This document shows, piece after piece, positions 55,272-64,000 of a DNA stretch of 64,000 bases; the stretch's first letter is position 1, and each line of letters starts with the position of its first letter. This DNA comes from Kolteria novifilia (GTDB lineage: Bacteria; Planctomycetota; Planctomycetia; Kolteriales; Kolteriaceae). The translations under genes were made by a program, and so were the position numbers. The stretch is taken from contig CP036279.1 of the NCBI GenBank assembly GCA_007748055.1, forward strand, positions 7,130,001 to 7,194,000, read 5' to 3'. The notes under the pieces were generated by a model. It was not told where the DNA came from. It saw only the letters and a list, made by a program, of their open reading frames with translations, and did not search any database.

Positions 55272-57851
55272 CTACTTCGTCTCGGTGAGGGGATCGAGGC
55301 TCTTCGACTCGAGCTTCTCAAGCCGCTCGGTGAGGAGTTTGTTGCCCTTGCGAAGTTTCTCGAGTTCCTCCTGGAGCTCCCCCAACTCCACGGGCACCGG
55401 CGTCTCCGCCTTAATTTTCGCCAGCGACTTCTCCGCCAGCTCGCGCACCCGGGTGTCCGGATCCTGCTTCGCGAGCGACGCCAACACCGGCAGCGCGGGC
55501 CGCGACTCCCGTCCGAGATCGCGGAGCGTTTCGATCGCCGCCCCCCGAACGCGCGGGCCCCCTTCGTTCAGCGCTCCCGCGATCGCGTCGAGGGCGAGCT
55601 TCTTCTCTTTCTCCTCGATGTCGGCGTGCCGAAGGTAGTTCGCAAGCGCTCGCAACGCCTCGACCCGGCAGCGATTCGGTTTCCCCTGAGAAGACCATTC
55701 GAGCAAGACATCCAGGGCGATCGGATCGCGCGACTTGCCGAGCCCACGCAGCGCCGCCCGACGAATGACCTCCCCATGGGACGTCTTACCCAGGGCATCC
55801 GTCAGTGGGCGGATCTCCGGAAACCGCTGGCAATTGACAAAGGCTTCCAACAGCTCCGCCTCGACGAAGTAGCTCTTGTCGCCCTTCTTCATCGCCTTAC
55901 TAAGAGCGGCGACCACCTCGTCATTGCCGACGAAGTCACCTAGTGCCTTCGCCGCCGAGCGTCGGACTTTCGGGTGATCATCCTCGAGGGCGGCGATGAG
56001 GGCTTCGCTCGCGGTCTCCCCGCCCACTTTCGCGAGAGCCGCCGCCGCTTCCGACCGCACACCCTGGAAAGAGTCGTTCTTGAGCACCTCCGTCAGCAGT
56101 TCCACGTCGGCGGGAGACTTGCTCTCGGCGAAGTGTTCGACCGCTCGAATGCGATCGACCACGCTCGGACCCTCGAGAGCTTGTTTCTTCCACAGATCGT
56201 TCGACTTGATCTCCTTGAGATCCGCGAGCAGCGCGACGTCGGGATCGACCAGGATCATCGTCGGCGCCTTCGCCGCGGGAAGAAAGAATCGCACCTCCTT
56301 CTCGGTGATCTGATGAGTGAGCCGCCGGCTCGCGTCGCTCGAGTCGGTTCTCAGCTCGAAGGTCAACGGGAACTGAAAGGGCTCGCCCTCTTGAGTCTGC
56401 TTCACGTCGACTTGAACGAGTCGATCCTCCGGCAGGTACTTGCTCTCGACTTCGAGTTCCGGATGACCGGGACGCTGGGTCCAGTCGTAGAAGAACCGTT
56501 CGAGGGACCGGCCCGTCGATCGCTCGAGCGACCGGCGGAAGTCGGCGGTCTCGGCCGTACGGTAGCGGTACTCGTTGCCGTAGCTCGCCACCGCCTCGAA
56601 GAACGCGTCGTCCCCCAGAAGGTGGCGGAGCATGTGCAGCACCCAAGCCCCCTTCGGATAGGCTCGGGCATCGAACATGCTGCGTGGGTTGCGATAGTGA
56701 CGATCGACGATCGGGCGGGTCTTCACGCCACCTCCGCCACGCGCCGCTCGGCTCTTCCGCAGCAGCGAATAGAGGTACTCGTCCTGCCCCTCGGCCTCCT
56801 CGCTCCAAAGCAGTTCGCACAGCGTCGCGAACCCCTCGTTGAGCCAAAGATGCGACCAATCCTTGCACGTGACGAGATCGCCCCACCATTGATGGCCGAG
56901 TTCATGGGCGATCAACCAGTCGGGGGAACTGTCGAGCATCGCCCGCTCATCATGCATCACTCGATCGTAGAGCGTCGTCGCACTGGTGTTCTCCATCCCC
57001 CCGGCGATGAAGTCGTGGACGACGACTTGAGCATACTTCTCCCAGGGATAGTCGATCCCAAACCGCTCGCTGAAAAAGTCGAGCATCTTCGTCGTGCGGC
57101 CAAAGGTCCGTTCGATGTCCGCCTGCCGATCGGGAGGAACATAGAAAGTGACTGGGATGCCGCGCCACTGAGTTCGGCCAACGTTGAATCGACCGGCCAC
57201 CAGGGTCACGAGGTAAGCGACATGGGGCTTGCTCTGCTTCCAGTGGTAACGAACTCTCCTCTTGTCACCGAGCTTATCGCGACTGACGAGTCGGCCGTTG
57301 GAAAGAACCTCGATTCCCTCGGGCACCGTCGCCAAAATCTCGGTCGTCTGACGTTCGTTGGGATGGTCGAGCGATGGGAACCAGTGGCGATTGGAGATCG
57401 GCTCTCCCTGGCTCCAGACCATGAGCGGTTCGTCGGGCTCCTTCTCGCTTGGGCCGAAAAAATAAAGCCCCGCCTTCGGTTCACGAACCGCGTAGTCGAT
57501 GATCAGCGAGAACTCCTCGCCAACGGGAAGCGGTTCGCCGAAATCGACCACGATCTGCTTGCCGGTGTTCTCGAAGGAGAGATCCTTCTTCGTCTTCGCG
57601 TCCCGAACCGATTCGACCACATGGTCGACGGCGTCGAAACGGACCGATCGCACGCTTCGAAGAGGAGCGAAGGTGATCGTCGCGTCGCCGGCGATCTTGC
57701 GATCTTCAAGGAAGACCTCCAGGTCCAAGCGAATGTGCTTCACGTCGATCGGCCGATCGGCCGCCGTGCGGTAGGGCGTTTTCTCCTCGCCGACGATCGT
57801 CCCAACGACGACGAGAATCACCCAGAGGCTTCCCTGGCGTGCCAACGGCAT
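55272..57851 (-). CDS. M1-family metallo-aminopeptidase with C-terminal HEAT repeats
   Basis: An 859-residue protein from ATG 57851 (AAGGAG 6 bases upstream). A hydrophobic N-terminus (9-20) looks like a signal peptide. The M1 core has GGMEN (284-288, in place of GAMEN) and HELGH (316-320) with Glu339 in WLNEGFA as the third zinc ligand. After about residue 590, HEAT-like repeats follow (SEALIAALEDDHPKVRRSAA, EVIRRAALRGLGKSRD, ALPVLASLAKQDPDTRVREL), then a coiled coil (LQEELEKLRKGNKLLTERLEKLES) to the end. It should trim N-terminal residues from peptides outside the cytoplasm; the tail may bind partners. Confidence 0.92.
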   Translation of the reverse strand: MPLARQGSLWVILVVVGTIVGEEKTPYRTAADRPIDVKHIRLDLEVFLEDRKIAGDATITFAPLRSVRSVRFDAVDHVVESVRDAKTKKDLSFENTGKQIVVDFGEPLPVGEEFSLIIDYAVREPKAGLYFFGPSEKEPDEPLMVWSQGEPISNRHWFPSLDHPNERQTTEILATVPEGIEVLSNGRLVSRDKLGDKRRVRYHWKQSKPHVAYLVTLVAGRFNVGRTQWRGIPVTFYVPPDRQADIERTFGRTTKMLDFFSERFGIDYPWEKYAQVVVHDFIAGGMENTSATTLYDRVMHDERAMLDSSPDWLIAHELGHQWWGDLVTCKDWSHLWLNEGFATLCELLWSEEAEGQDEYLYSLLRKSRAARGGGGVKTRPIVDRHYRNPRSMFDARAYPKGAWVLHMLRHLLGDDAFFEAVASYGNEYRYRTAETADFRRSLERSTGRSLERFFYDWTQRPGHPELEVESKYLPEDRLVQVDVKQTQEGEPFQFPLTFELRTDSSDASRRLTHQITEKEVRFFLPAAKAPTMILVDPDVALLADLKEIKSNDLWKKQALEGPSVVDRIRAVEHFAESKSPADVELLTEVLKNDSFQGVRSEAAAALAKVGGETASEALIAALEDDHPKVRRSAAKALGDFVGNDEVVAALSKAMKKGDKSYFVEAELLEAFVNCQRFPEIRPLTDALGKTSHGEVIRRAALRGLGKSRDPIALDVLLEWSSQGKPNRCRVEALRALANYLRHADIEEKEKKLALDAIAGALNEGGPRVRGAAIETLRDLGRESRPALPVLASLAKQDPDTRVRELAEKSLAKIKAETPVPVELGELQEELEKLRKGNKLLTERLEKLESKSLDPLTETK

Positions 57852-58010
57852 CGCGCGCTCCTTAGTTGATGCGGCAATCACTGATCAGGACATCATAAGC
57901 AAACCGCCCGCCCCTATTCCGCCTTGAGATCGGCTCTCCGAAAGAAATGGGAGACCCTCCAGGGTCGGGGCTGGCGTGAACAGGGCTCGACAATGACGCG
58001 AGGCATTGAA

Positions 58011-58029
58011 GGTCCGAGAGGTTCGGACC
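58011..58029 (-). terminator. Hairpin just downstream of the FliH-like gene
   Basis: GGTCCGA and TCGGACC pair perfectly around GAGGT, 6 bases after the FliH-like stop codon on the minus strand. No U-tract follows, so termination is uncertain; it may only protect the 3' end. A second small palindrome (GACCCT/AGGGTC, 57953-57966) lies in the same spacer before the aminopeptidase gene. Confidence 0.4.
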
Positions 58030-58035
58030 CCTCGC

Positions 58036-59022
58036 TCAAGTGAGGATGGGTGGCTGGTCATCTTGGGAATTGGGCCGGCGGCGGAGCGCCTCTTCGAGTT
58101 CCTCGGTGGAGACTCCCGTTCGCTCCTCGGGCGGAGAGGGTTCTTCGTCCTGTCCCGATGGGCCGACATCACTCGCGCTGGTCTCGTGGTTGGTCACGAC
58201 GATGGGATCTTCCTCTTGCTCCGGTTCCTCGCTGGAGGACTCGGCGGATTCCGTCGGAGGAACGGCCTCTTCCTCGGCACTCTCGTCGTCATCCTCGGGG
58301 TTGCCGAGAAGTTCCTCCTCGATGCGTCGGAGCTGGGTTTCGATGGTCGCGTCGATTTCGCCGTACTCCGTTTGCACCAAACAGCCACCAGGCGTCATGC
58401 GCGGGTCGGTGACGATGCGGACTTTGTCGATGCCCCGATTGAGGAGGCGAAAGTCCTCACTGCTCATGTCGAGCGTTTCGGCATCGCGAGGGGAGAGGTG
58501 AATCACGACTTGGGATCCGGAGCCGATGGAGCGAATCGCCTCGGCGAGGGCCTGCCGTGCGATGCCGGAGGGATCCTGGAGTTCCCGGCGAACGACCTTG
58601 CGTGCCATCTCGGTGACGAAGCGAAGGGCGGTCTGTTCCCACTCGCCGAGCCAAGCCTTATGGACTTTGCCGCGTTCGGCGGCGAACTGGTCGATGGCCT
58701 GCCGGAGGGATTGGGTGGTGGTTTCGAGGCGTTCGTTGACGTCCGACTCGACCTTCGACTGATGTTCGGCCTCCCCCTTTTGACGCGCTTCGTCGCTCCC
58801 CTTCTCGAACCCGTCCTTGTACCCTTTGTCCCATGCCTCCTTGTTGACCCGGTCGTAGAGCTTCTGGATCTCGGCGTGGGCGTCTTTCTTGTAGGCCTCC
58901 ACCTGAGCGCGAGCCTGATCGAGCTGGCGCTGGAGTTCTTCGAGGGTGTCGACGGTATTGAATTGAGCGGCGCGGACGTTCGGCAGTTGTCCCGCCTTGA
59001 TCACCCGTGGTTGTCCGGACAT
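58036..59022 (-). CDS. FliH / type III secretion HrpE-YscL family protein
   Basis: A 328-residue protein from ATG 59022. Residues 20-110 are a long coiled coil (LEELQRQLDQARAQVEAYKKDAHAEIQKLYDRV, GYKDGFEKGSDEARQKGEAEH), and residues 110-230 form the FliH/V-ATPase E-like domain (AWLGEWEQTALRFVTEMARKVVRRELQ, VVIHLSPRDAETL, VRIVTDPRMTPGGCLVQTEYGEIDATIETQLRRIEEEL). The last 90 residues are acidic, rich in Glu, Ser and Pro. FliH inhibits and positions the flagellar or type III export ATPase. No FliI, FliJ or other flagellar gene is near; see findings. PyrG is divergent. Confidence 0.82.
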   Translation of the reverse strand: MSGQPRVIKAGQLPNVRAAQFNTVDTLEELQRQLDQARAQVEAYKKDAHAEIQKLYDRVNKEAWDKGYKDGFEKGSDEARQKGEAEHQSKVESDVNERLETTTQSLRQAIDQFAAERGKVHKAWLGEWEQTALRFVTEMARKVVRRELQDPSGIARQALAEAIRSIGSGSQVVIHLSPRDAETLDMSSEDFRLLNRGIDKVRIVTDPRMTPGGCLVQTEYGEIDATIETQLRRIEEELLGNPEDDDESAEEEAVPPTESAESSSEEPEQEEDPIVVTNHETSASDVGPSGQDEEPSPPEERTGVSTEELEEALRRRPNSQDDQPPILT

Positions 59023-59160
59023 CGTGCCCCCGATTGCTCCCAAGGACTCCGGCGATCCGCGCCTCGATGGCGCGACCGACCGCTGCTCCATGGAGAAGCC
59101 TCGCAGATCGGCCCGAATTGTCAAGCAGAGTGGGTCGCGGACAAATCTTCGCTAAGTCCC

Positions 59161-59241
59161 GTCGAGCGTTCAACTAGCGTCCGCTCGACGCGGTCCTCGG
59201 ACGACTTCCGTTTGCCGGCTGGGGAGCCGTCTCGATAAGAT
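59161..59241 (+). promoter_or_regulatory. Hairpin and weak promoter upstream of pyrG
   Basis: In the 310-base gap between the FliH-like gene and pyrG an 8-bp hairpin (GTCGAGCG/CGCTCGAC, 59161-59189) is followed by TTGCCG (59212) and TAAGAT (59236) separated by 18 bases. The hexamers match consensus only in part. This is the best promoter candidate for pyrG that I can see. Confidence 0.3.
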
Positions 59242-59332
59242 AGCGCCTCAGCAGCGCATTACCCCTTCCTTCGGGCGGCAGGGAGGCCGACAGGTCTTTT
59301 GCTTCGTCCAAATCGCGGATGGAGAATAGGTC

Positions 59333-60967
59333 GTGAGCAAGCATATTTTCGTGACCGGTGGGGTCGTCAGTTCCCTCGGCAAGGGTCTCACGAGCGCCTC
59401 GGTCGGCATGCTCTTGGAACGCTGCGGCCTGAATGTCCGGCTGCAAAAGCTCGACCCGTACATCAACGTCGACCCGGGAACGATGAGTCCCTACCAGCAC
59501 GGCGAGGTTTACGTCCTCGACGACGGCTCGGAAACGGACCTCGACCTGGGGCACTACGAGCGATTCACCAACGCCCCCCTGACACGGCACTGCAATCTCA
59601 CGACCGGGCGCGTCTATCGCACCGTGATCGAGAAGGAACGGCGCGGCGAGTTCCTGGGCGGAACCGTCCAGGTCATTCCCCACGTCACCGACGAGATCAA
59701 GGGGGCGATTCGCCATCTCGCCGATGACGATGTCGACGTCGTCATCACCGAAATCGGGGGAACGGTCGGCGACATCGAAAGCCTCCCCTTCCTGGAAGCG
59801 ATTCGTCAGTTCCAGCTCGACATCGGTCGGGAGAATTGCCTCTACATTCACCTGACGCTCCTTCCCTACCTGAAGGCGGCCGGCGAACTCAAGACCAAGC
59901 CGACTCAACACAGCGTCGCGGCGCTGCGTCAACTCGGTATCCAGCCCGACATCCTCATCTGCCGCACCGAACGCGCGGTCGACGCGGGCGATCGCGAGAA
60001 GATCGCCCTCTTCTGCAATGTCGAAAAGCGGGCGGTGATCGAGGAGCGGGACAAGGAGTTCAGCATCTACGAAGTGCCGATGAGCCTTCTCGACAACGGG
60101 CTCGATCAGTTGATCATCACCAAGCTCGGGCTCCGGGCGAACACGATCGACATCAACGACTGGCGCGACATTCTGCACGCGATGAAGAACCCCGATTGCG
60201 AAGTGACGATCGGCGTCGTCGGCAAGTACGTCCGTCACAAGGACGCCTACAAGTCGGTCTACGAGGCGCTTGATCACGCCGGCATTCCCGAGGGAACCCG
60301 GATCGTCGTGCGGCGCATCGAATCCGAGGAGATCGAACGGGAAGGCGCCGAGCGAATGCTCTCGGGGCTCGACGGCATTCTGGTCCCCGGCGGCTTCGGC
60401 GATCGCGGCATCGAGGGCAAGGTCGAAGCGATCCGCTTCGCCCGGGAGCGGAAGATCCCCTTCCTGGGACTTTGCCTCGGCATGCAGTGCGCCGTGATCG
60501 AGTTCGCTCGCAACGTCCTGGGTCTGGAAAACGCCAACAGTACCGAGTTCGACTCGCAGACCGAGCACCCGGTGATCTGCCTGATGGAAGAGCAAAAGGA
60601 GATCATGAACAAGGGCGGGACGATGCGATTGGGGGCCTACGCGTGCAAGCTGCAAGTCGGCTCCCGCGTTCATGACGCCTACGGCCGTGAGTTCATCAGC
60701 GAGCGTCATCGTCACCGCTACGAGTTCAACAACAAGTTTCGCTCTCAGTTCATCGCCAACGGCCTCAATCCGGTTGGGACGAGCCTGGACGACTCGCTCG
60801 TGGAGATCGTCGAAGTGGCGGATCATCCGTGGTTCGCCGCGGTCCAGTTCCATCCCGAGTTTCAGTCGAAACTGACCGCTCCCCACGCGCTCTTTCGGGG
60901 TTTCGTGGCTGCCAGCCGCCGACGCCGTCAGTCCAGCACGCTGGAGAACGCCGAGTACGGAGTCTAG
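59333..60967 (+). CDS. pyrG: CTP synthase
   Basis: A 544-residue glutamine-dependent CTP synthase starting at GTG 59333. The synthetase domain begins [18 protein letters not shown] and includes [36 protein letters not shown] and [11 protein letters not shown]. The glutamine amidotransferase domain has the catalytic cysteine in [15 protein letters not shown] and the His-x-Glu in QFHPEFQSK. It converts UTP to CTP. gcvPB follows 88 bases downstream, separated by a small hairpin. Confidence 0.97.
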   Translation: MSKHIFVTGGVVSSLGKGLTSASVGMLLERCGLNVRLQKLDPYINVDPGTMSPYQHGEVYVLDDGSETDLDLGHYERFTNAPLTRHCNLTTGRVYRTVIEKERRGEFLGGTVQVIPHVTDEIKGAIRHLADDDVDVVITEIGGTVGDIESLPFLEAIRQFQLDIGRENCLYIHLTLLPYLKAAGELKTKPTQHSVAALRQLGIQPDILICRTERAVDAGDREKIALFCNVEKRAVIEERDKEFSIYEVPMSLLDNGLDQLIITKLGLRANTIDINDWRDILHAMKNPDCEVTIGVVGKYVRHKDAYKSVYEALDHAGIPEGTRIVVRRIESEEIEREGAERMLSGLDGILVPGGFGDRGIEGKVEAIRFARERKIPFLGLCLGMQCAVIEFARNVLGLENANSTEFDSQTEHPVICLMEEQKEIMNKGGTMRLGAYACKLQVGSRVHDAYGREFISERHRHRYEFNNKFRSQFIANGLNPVGTSLDDSLVEIVEVADHPWFAAVQFHPEFQSKLTAPHALFRGFVAASRRRRQSSTLENAEYGV

Positions 60968-60972
60968 CGGAG

Positions 60973-60993
60973 TGCTCGAAGGACCATCGAGCA
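60973..60993 (+). terminator. Hairpin between pyrG and gcvPB
   Basis: TGCTCGA and TCGAGCA form a 7-bp stem with a 7-base loop, 5 bases after the pyrG stop. There is no T-tract, so a Rho-independent terminator is uncertain. Confidence 0.35.
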
Positions 60994-61055
60994 TCCCGCG
61001 ATCTCTAGAGTAAATCAAACCGAGCCTTCGCCCCGCCGCAGGAAGATGGGACTTC

Positions 61056-62513
<1,458 letters not shown>

Positions 62514-62625
62514 CCACGCGTCGAACATACCCATCGTGTCGCCATGGCCGGAAGCTCCTTCGGCCACCAACGCCCGCCGAGGCCTCTCGGCCGCGGAACC
62601 AAAACGGAGAGCATTCGAGGATGCC

Positions 62626-63819
62626 ATGGCTGACGTTCCCACGGTCGTCCTGAAGCCACGCCGCGCGAAACCCTTCTTCGGAAAACATCCCTGGGTCTTC
62701 GAGCAAGCGATCGGCAAGTGCCCCAAGAACCTCGAGCCCGGCGCCAGCGTGCGGCTTGTGGCCGAGGATGAGCGTTTCATCGCCTACGGCCTCTTCAATC
62801 CCAACAGCAAGATCAGGATCCGGCTCTACTCCTGGGACGAGGATCAGCCCGTCAATGGGGAACTCGTCCTCCAACGCCTCGCCCAGGCCATCGACTTCCG
62901 GCACCAGACCTTGGGGCTCGATGATCCTCGCGGCGGCTGCCGACTCGTCTTTAGTGAGTCGGACGGTCTCTCCGGTCTCGTGGTCGATCGCTATGCCGAC
63001 GTCCTCGTCGTTCAGTTCAATAGCCTCGCGATGCATCATCGCTTCGAAGCGGCGATCGTCGAGGGCCTCGCTCAGCTCCTAAGTCCGCGAGCGATCTATC
63101 GACGAACCGAACGAGGCATCCGCGAGGTCGAGGGGCTCGAAGTCGACGACGGCCCTCTCCTCGGCGAGGTCCCGAGCGAGCCGCTTTGGATGCGTGAGGA
63201 TGACCTCGAGTGGTCGGTCTCGATCCCAACCGGCCAAAAGACGGGGGCCTACCTCGATCAACGTGACAACCGCCGCGCGGTCGCCTGCTACGCCAAGGGG
63301 CGCGACGTGCTCGACGTCTTCTGTCACGGTGGCGGGTTCGCGATCCGCGCCGCCAAGGCTGGGGCTCGCACCGCGATCGGCATCGACTCCTCGCCGGGAG
63401 CGATCGAACTCGCCAACGCCAACGCGCAGCGCAACGGCGTCGACGTCGCTTTCGTGAAAGAAGACGCGGTCACCGCGATGAAACGACTCCAGAAAGAAGA
63501 TCATCGCTTCGGGGTCATCGTACTCGATCCACCAAAGTTCGCCCGATCCTCCGGGGCACTTCCCAGCGCCCTTCGCGGCTACGAACAGATCAACCGACTG
63601 GCCCTGGAACTCCTCGAACCGGACGGGCTTCTGGTGTCGTGTAGTTGTAGTGGCTTGGTGACGCGCGACCTCTTTCAGGGCATGCTCGCGAAGGTCGCGC
63701 GCGAGTCGGGCCACGAACTGGCAATCCTCGAGGAACGCGGCCAGGCGCCCGATCACCCAATTTCGGTCTTTTGTTTGGAGACGTCCTACTTAAAATGCGT
63801 GCTGGCCCGGCGCACGTAG
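62626..63819 (+). CDS. Class I SAM-dependent rRNA methyltransferase, RlmI type
   Basis: A 397-residue protein from ATG 62626, with GAGG 5 bases upstream. The N-terminus is a PUA domain (VVLKPRRAKPFFGKHPWVFEQAI), followed by the FGLVVDRYADVLVVQ-like EEHEB region (SGLVVDRYADVLVVQ) and the catalytic domain with VLDVFCHGGGFAIRAAKAGA (motif I), VIVLDPPKFA (motif IV) and LVSCSCSG (motif VI). RlmI methylates C5 of a cytosine in 23S rRNA; this protein has the same layout. A 7-bp hairpin spans its stop codon (63804-63827). It is probably co-oriented with gcvPB. Confidence 0.9.
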   Translation: MADVPTVVLKPRRAKPFFGKHPWVFEQAIGKCPKNLEPGASVRLVAEDERFIAYGLFNPNSKIRIRLYSWDEDQPVNGELVLQRLAQAIDFRHQTLGLDDPRGGCRLVFSESDGLSGLVVDRYADVLVVQFNSLAMHHRFEAAIVEGLAQLLSPRAIYRRTERGIREVEGLEVDDGPLLGEVPSEPLWMREDDLEWSVSIPTGQKTGAYLDQRDNRRAVACYAKGRDVLDVFCHGGGFAIRAAKAGARTAIGIDSSPGAIELANANAQRNGVDVAFVKEDAVTAMKRLQKEDHRFGVIVLDPPKFARSSGALPSALRGYEQINRLALELLEPDGLLVSCSCSGLVTRDLFQGMLAKVARESGHELAILEERGQAPDHPISVFCLETSYLKCVLARRT

Positions 63820-63856
63820 TCCGGGCCTTCGGCACTCGTGGTGGAAGGGAACGTCC

Positions 63857-64000
63857 GTGACGCGATTGGCTGCTTTCTGTTTTGGCCTGCTCTTTGTTGC
63901 CTCGTCGGCATTTGCACAAGAAAAGGCTCCTCCCGTCGAGCATCGCGCCGCGACGACGGTCTCATACAGCTCGAAGGAAGATCTCGGCAAGGGGATCACG
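63857..64000 (+). CDS. Start of a secreted protein, truncated by the window edge
   Basis: GTG 63857 with GGAAGGGAAC upstream opens a frame that runs to the last base. The visible 48 residues begin with a typical signal peptide (RLAAFCFGLLFVASSAFA, cleavage after AFA before QEK), then a polar stretch. No domain can be named from this piece. Confidence 0.65.
   Translation, partial: MTRLAAFCFGLLFVASSAFAQEKAPPVEHRAATTVSYSSKEDLGKGIT

Noticed and set aside
55974-57869. 631-codon plus-strand frame
   Set aside because: It is antisense to the M1 aminopeptidase, whose motifs are certain; long antisense frames arise from codon bias in GC-rich DNA.
60968-61055. Glycine riboswitch in front of gcvPB
   Set aside because: The 88-base leader is too short for a tandem aptamer and shows only one small hairpin.

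Overview
The window is GC-rich bacterial chromosome and looks like a planctomycete (PVC superphylum). The evidence is a DUF1559 protein with a prepilin N-terminus and a C-terminal H-x9-DG motif, a Cys-rich planctomycete-type protein beside a PepSY membrane protein, an incomplete Tad pilus cluster with an embedded winged-helix/AAA+ ATPase, and metal-transport permeases fused to DtxR-like domains. There are no rRNA genes, no CRISPR array and no recognisable transposase; one tRNA-Lys(CTT) is present. Most genes look like core or metabolic chromosome, with several longer non-coding stretches that carry dispersed repeats and small-RNA-like units.

Layout, left to right. 1-7370: end of a DapA-family gene, an Old Yellow Enzyme, a two-gene unit (C39-like/zinc-ribbon protein plus hybrid histidine kinase), a HAD phosphatase and a UPF0173 hydrolase. 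7564-12352: SDR, isochorismatase-family hydrolase, class V aminotransferase overlapping nnrD, a TPR protein and a small lipoprotein. 12353-13584: non-coding, with an isolated intrinsic terminator and a dispersed repeat. 13585-16971: aldose 1-epimerase, a catalytically reduced GH2-like protein and a DUF726 hydrolase. 17130-21506: a four-gene Mn/Fe/Zn ABC importer, translationally coupled, with DtxR-like C-terminal extensions on both permeases and a promoter plus palindromic operator in front. 21743-27466: purH, a membrane protein, then PepSY, DUF1559 and Cys-rich proteins. 27467-28924: non-coding, holding two copies of a sigma-54-type promoter joined to a short hairpin RNA.

28925-38434: uronate isomerase-like protein, methyltransferase, two phytanoyl-CoA dioxygenase-family proteins, a zinc-ribbon membrane protein, tRNA-Lys, a tiny secreted or membrane peptide gene, a thioredoxin-like protein, chorismate synthase, an ABM-domain protein and a lipoprotein. 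39079-48316: Tad cluster (tadZ, tadA, tadB, tadC, lipoprotein, wHTH-AAA+ ATPase, TPR lipoprotein), followed by an HDOD protein. 48508-57851: NAD-dependent epimerase, then a glycogen/sugar block on the minus strand (GH57 glucanotransferase, galT, glgA) and an M1 aminopeptidase with HEAT repeats. 58036-64000: a FliH-like protein away from other flagellar genes, pyrG, gcvPB, an RlmI-type methyltransferase and the start of a secreted protein.

The most notable items are (i) the pair of putative sigma-54-driven small RNAs at 27900-28673; (ii) the importer operon whose permease-DtxR fusions parallel chlamydial YtgCR and which carries its own candidate operator; and (iii) a palindromic-ended repeat of about 165 bp whose terminal TAG repeatedly coincides with the stop codon of a neighbouring gene. 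Starts were chosen from ribosome binding sites and family lengths; many differ from the longest possible reading frame.
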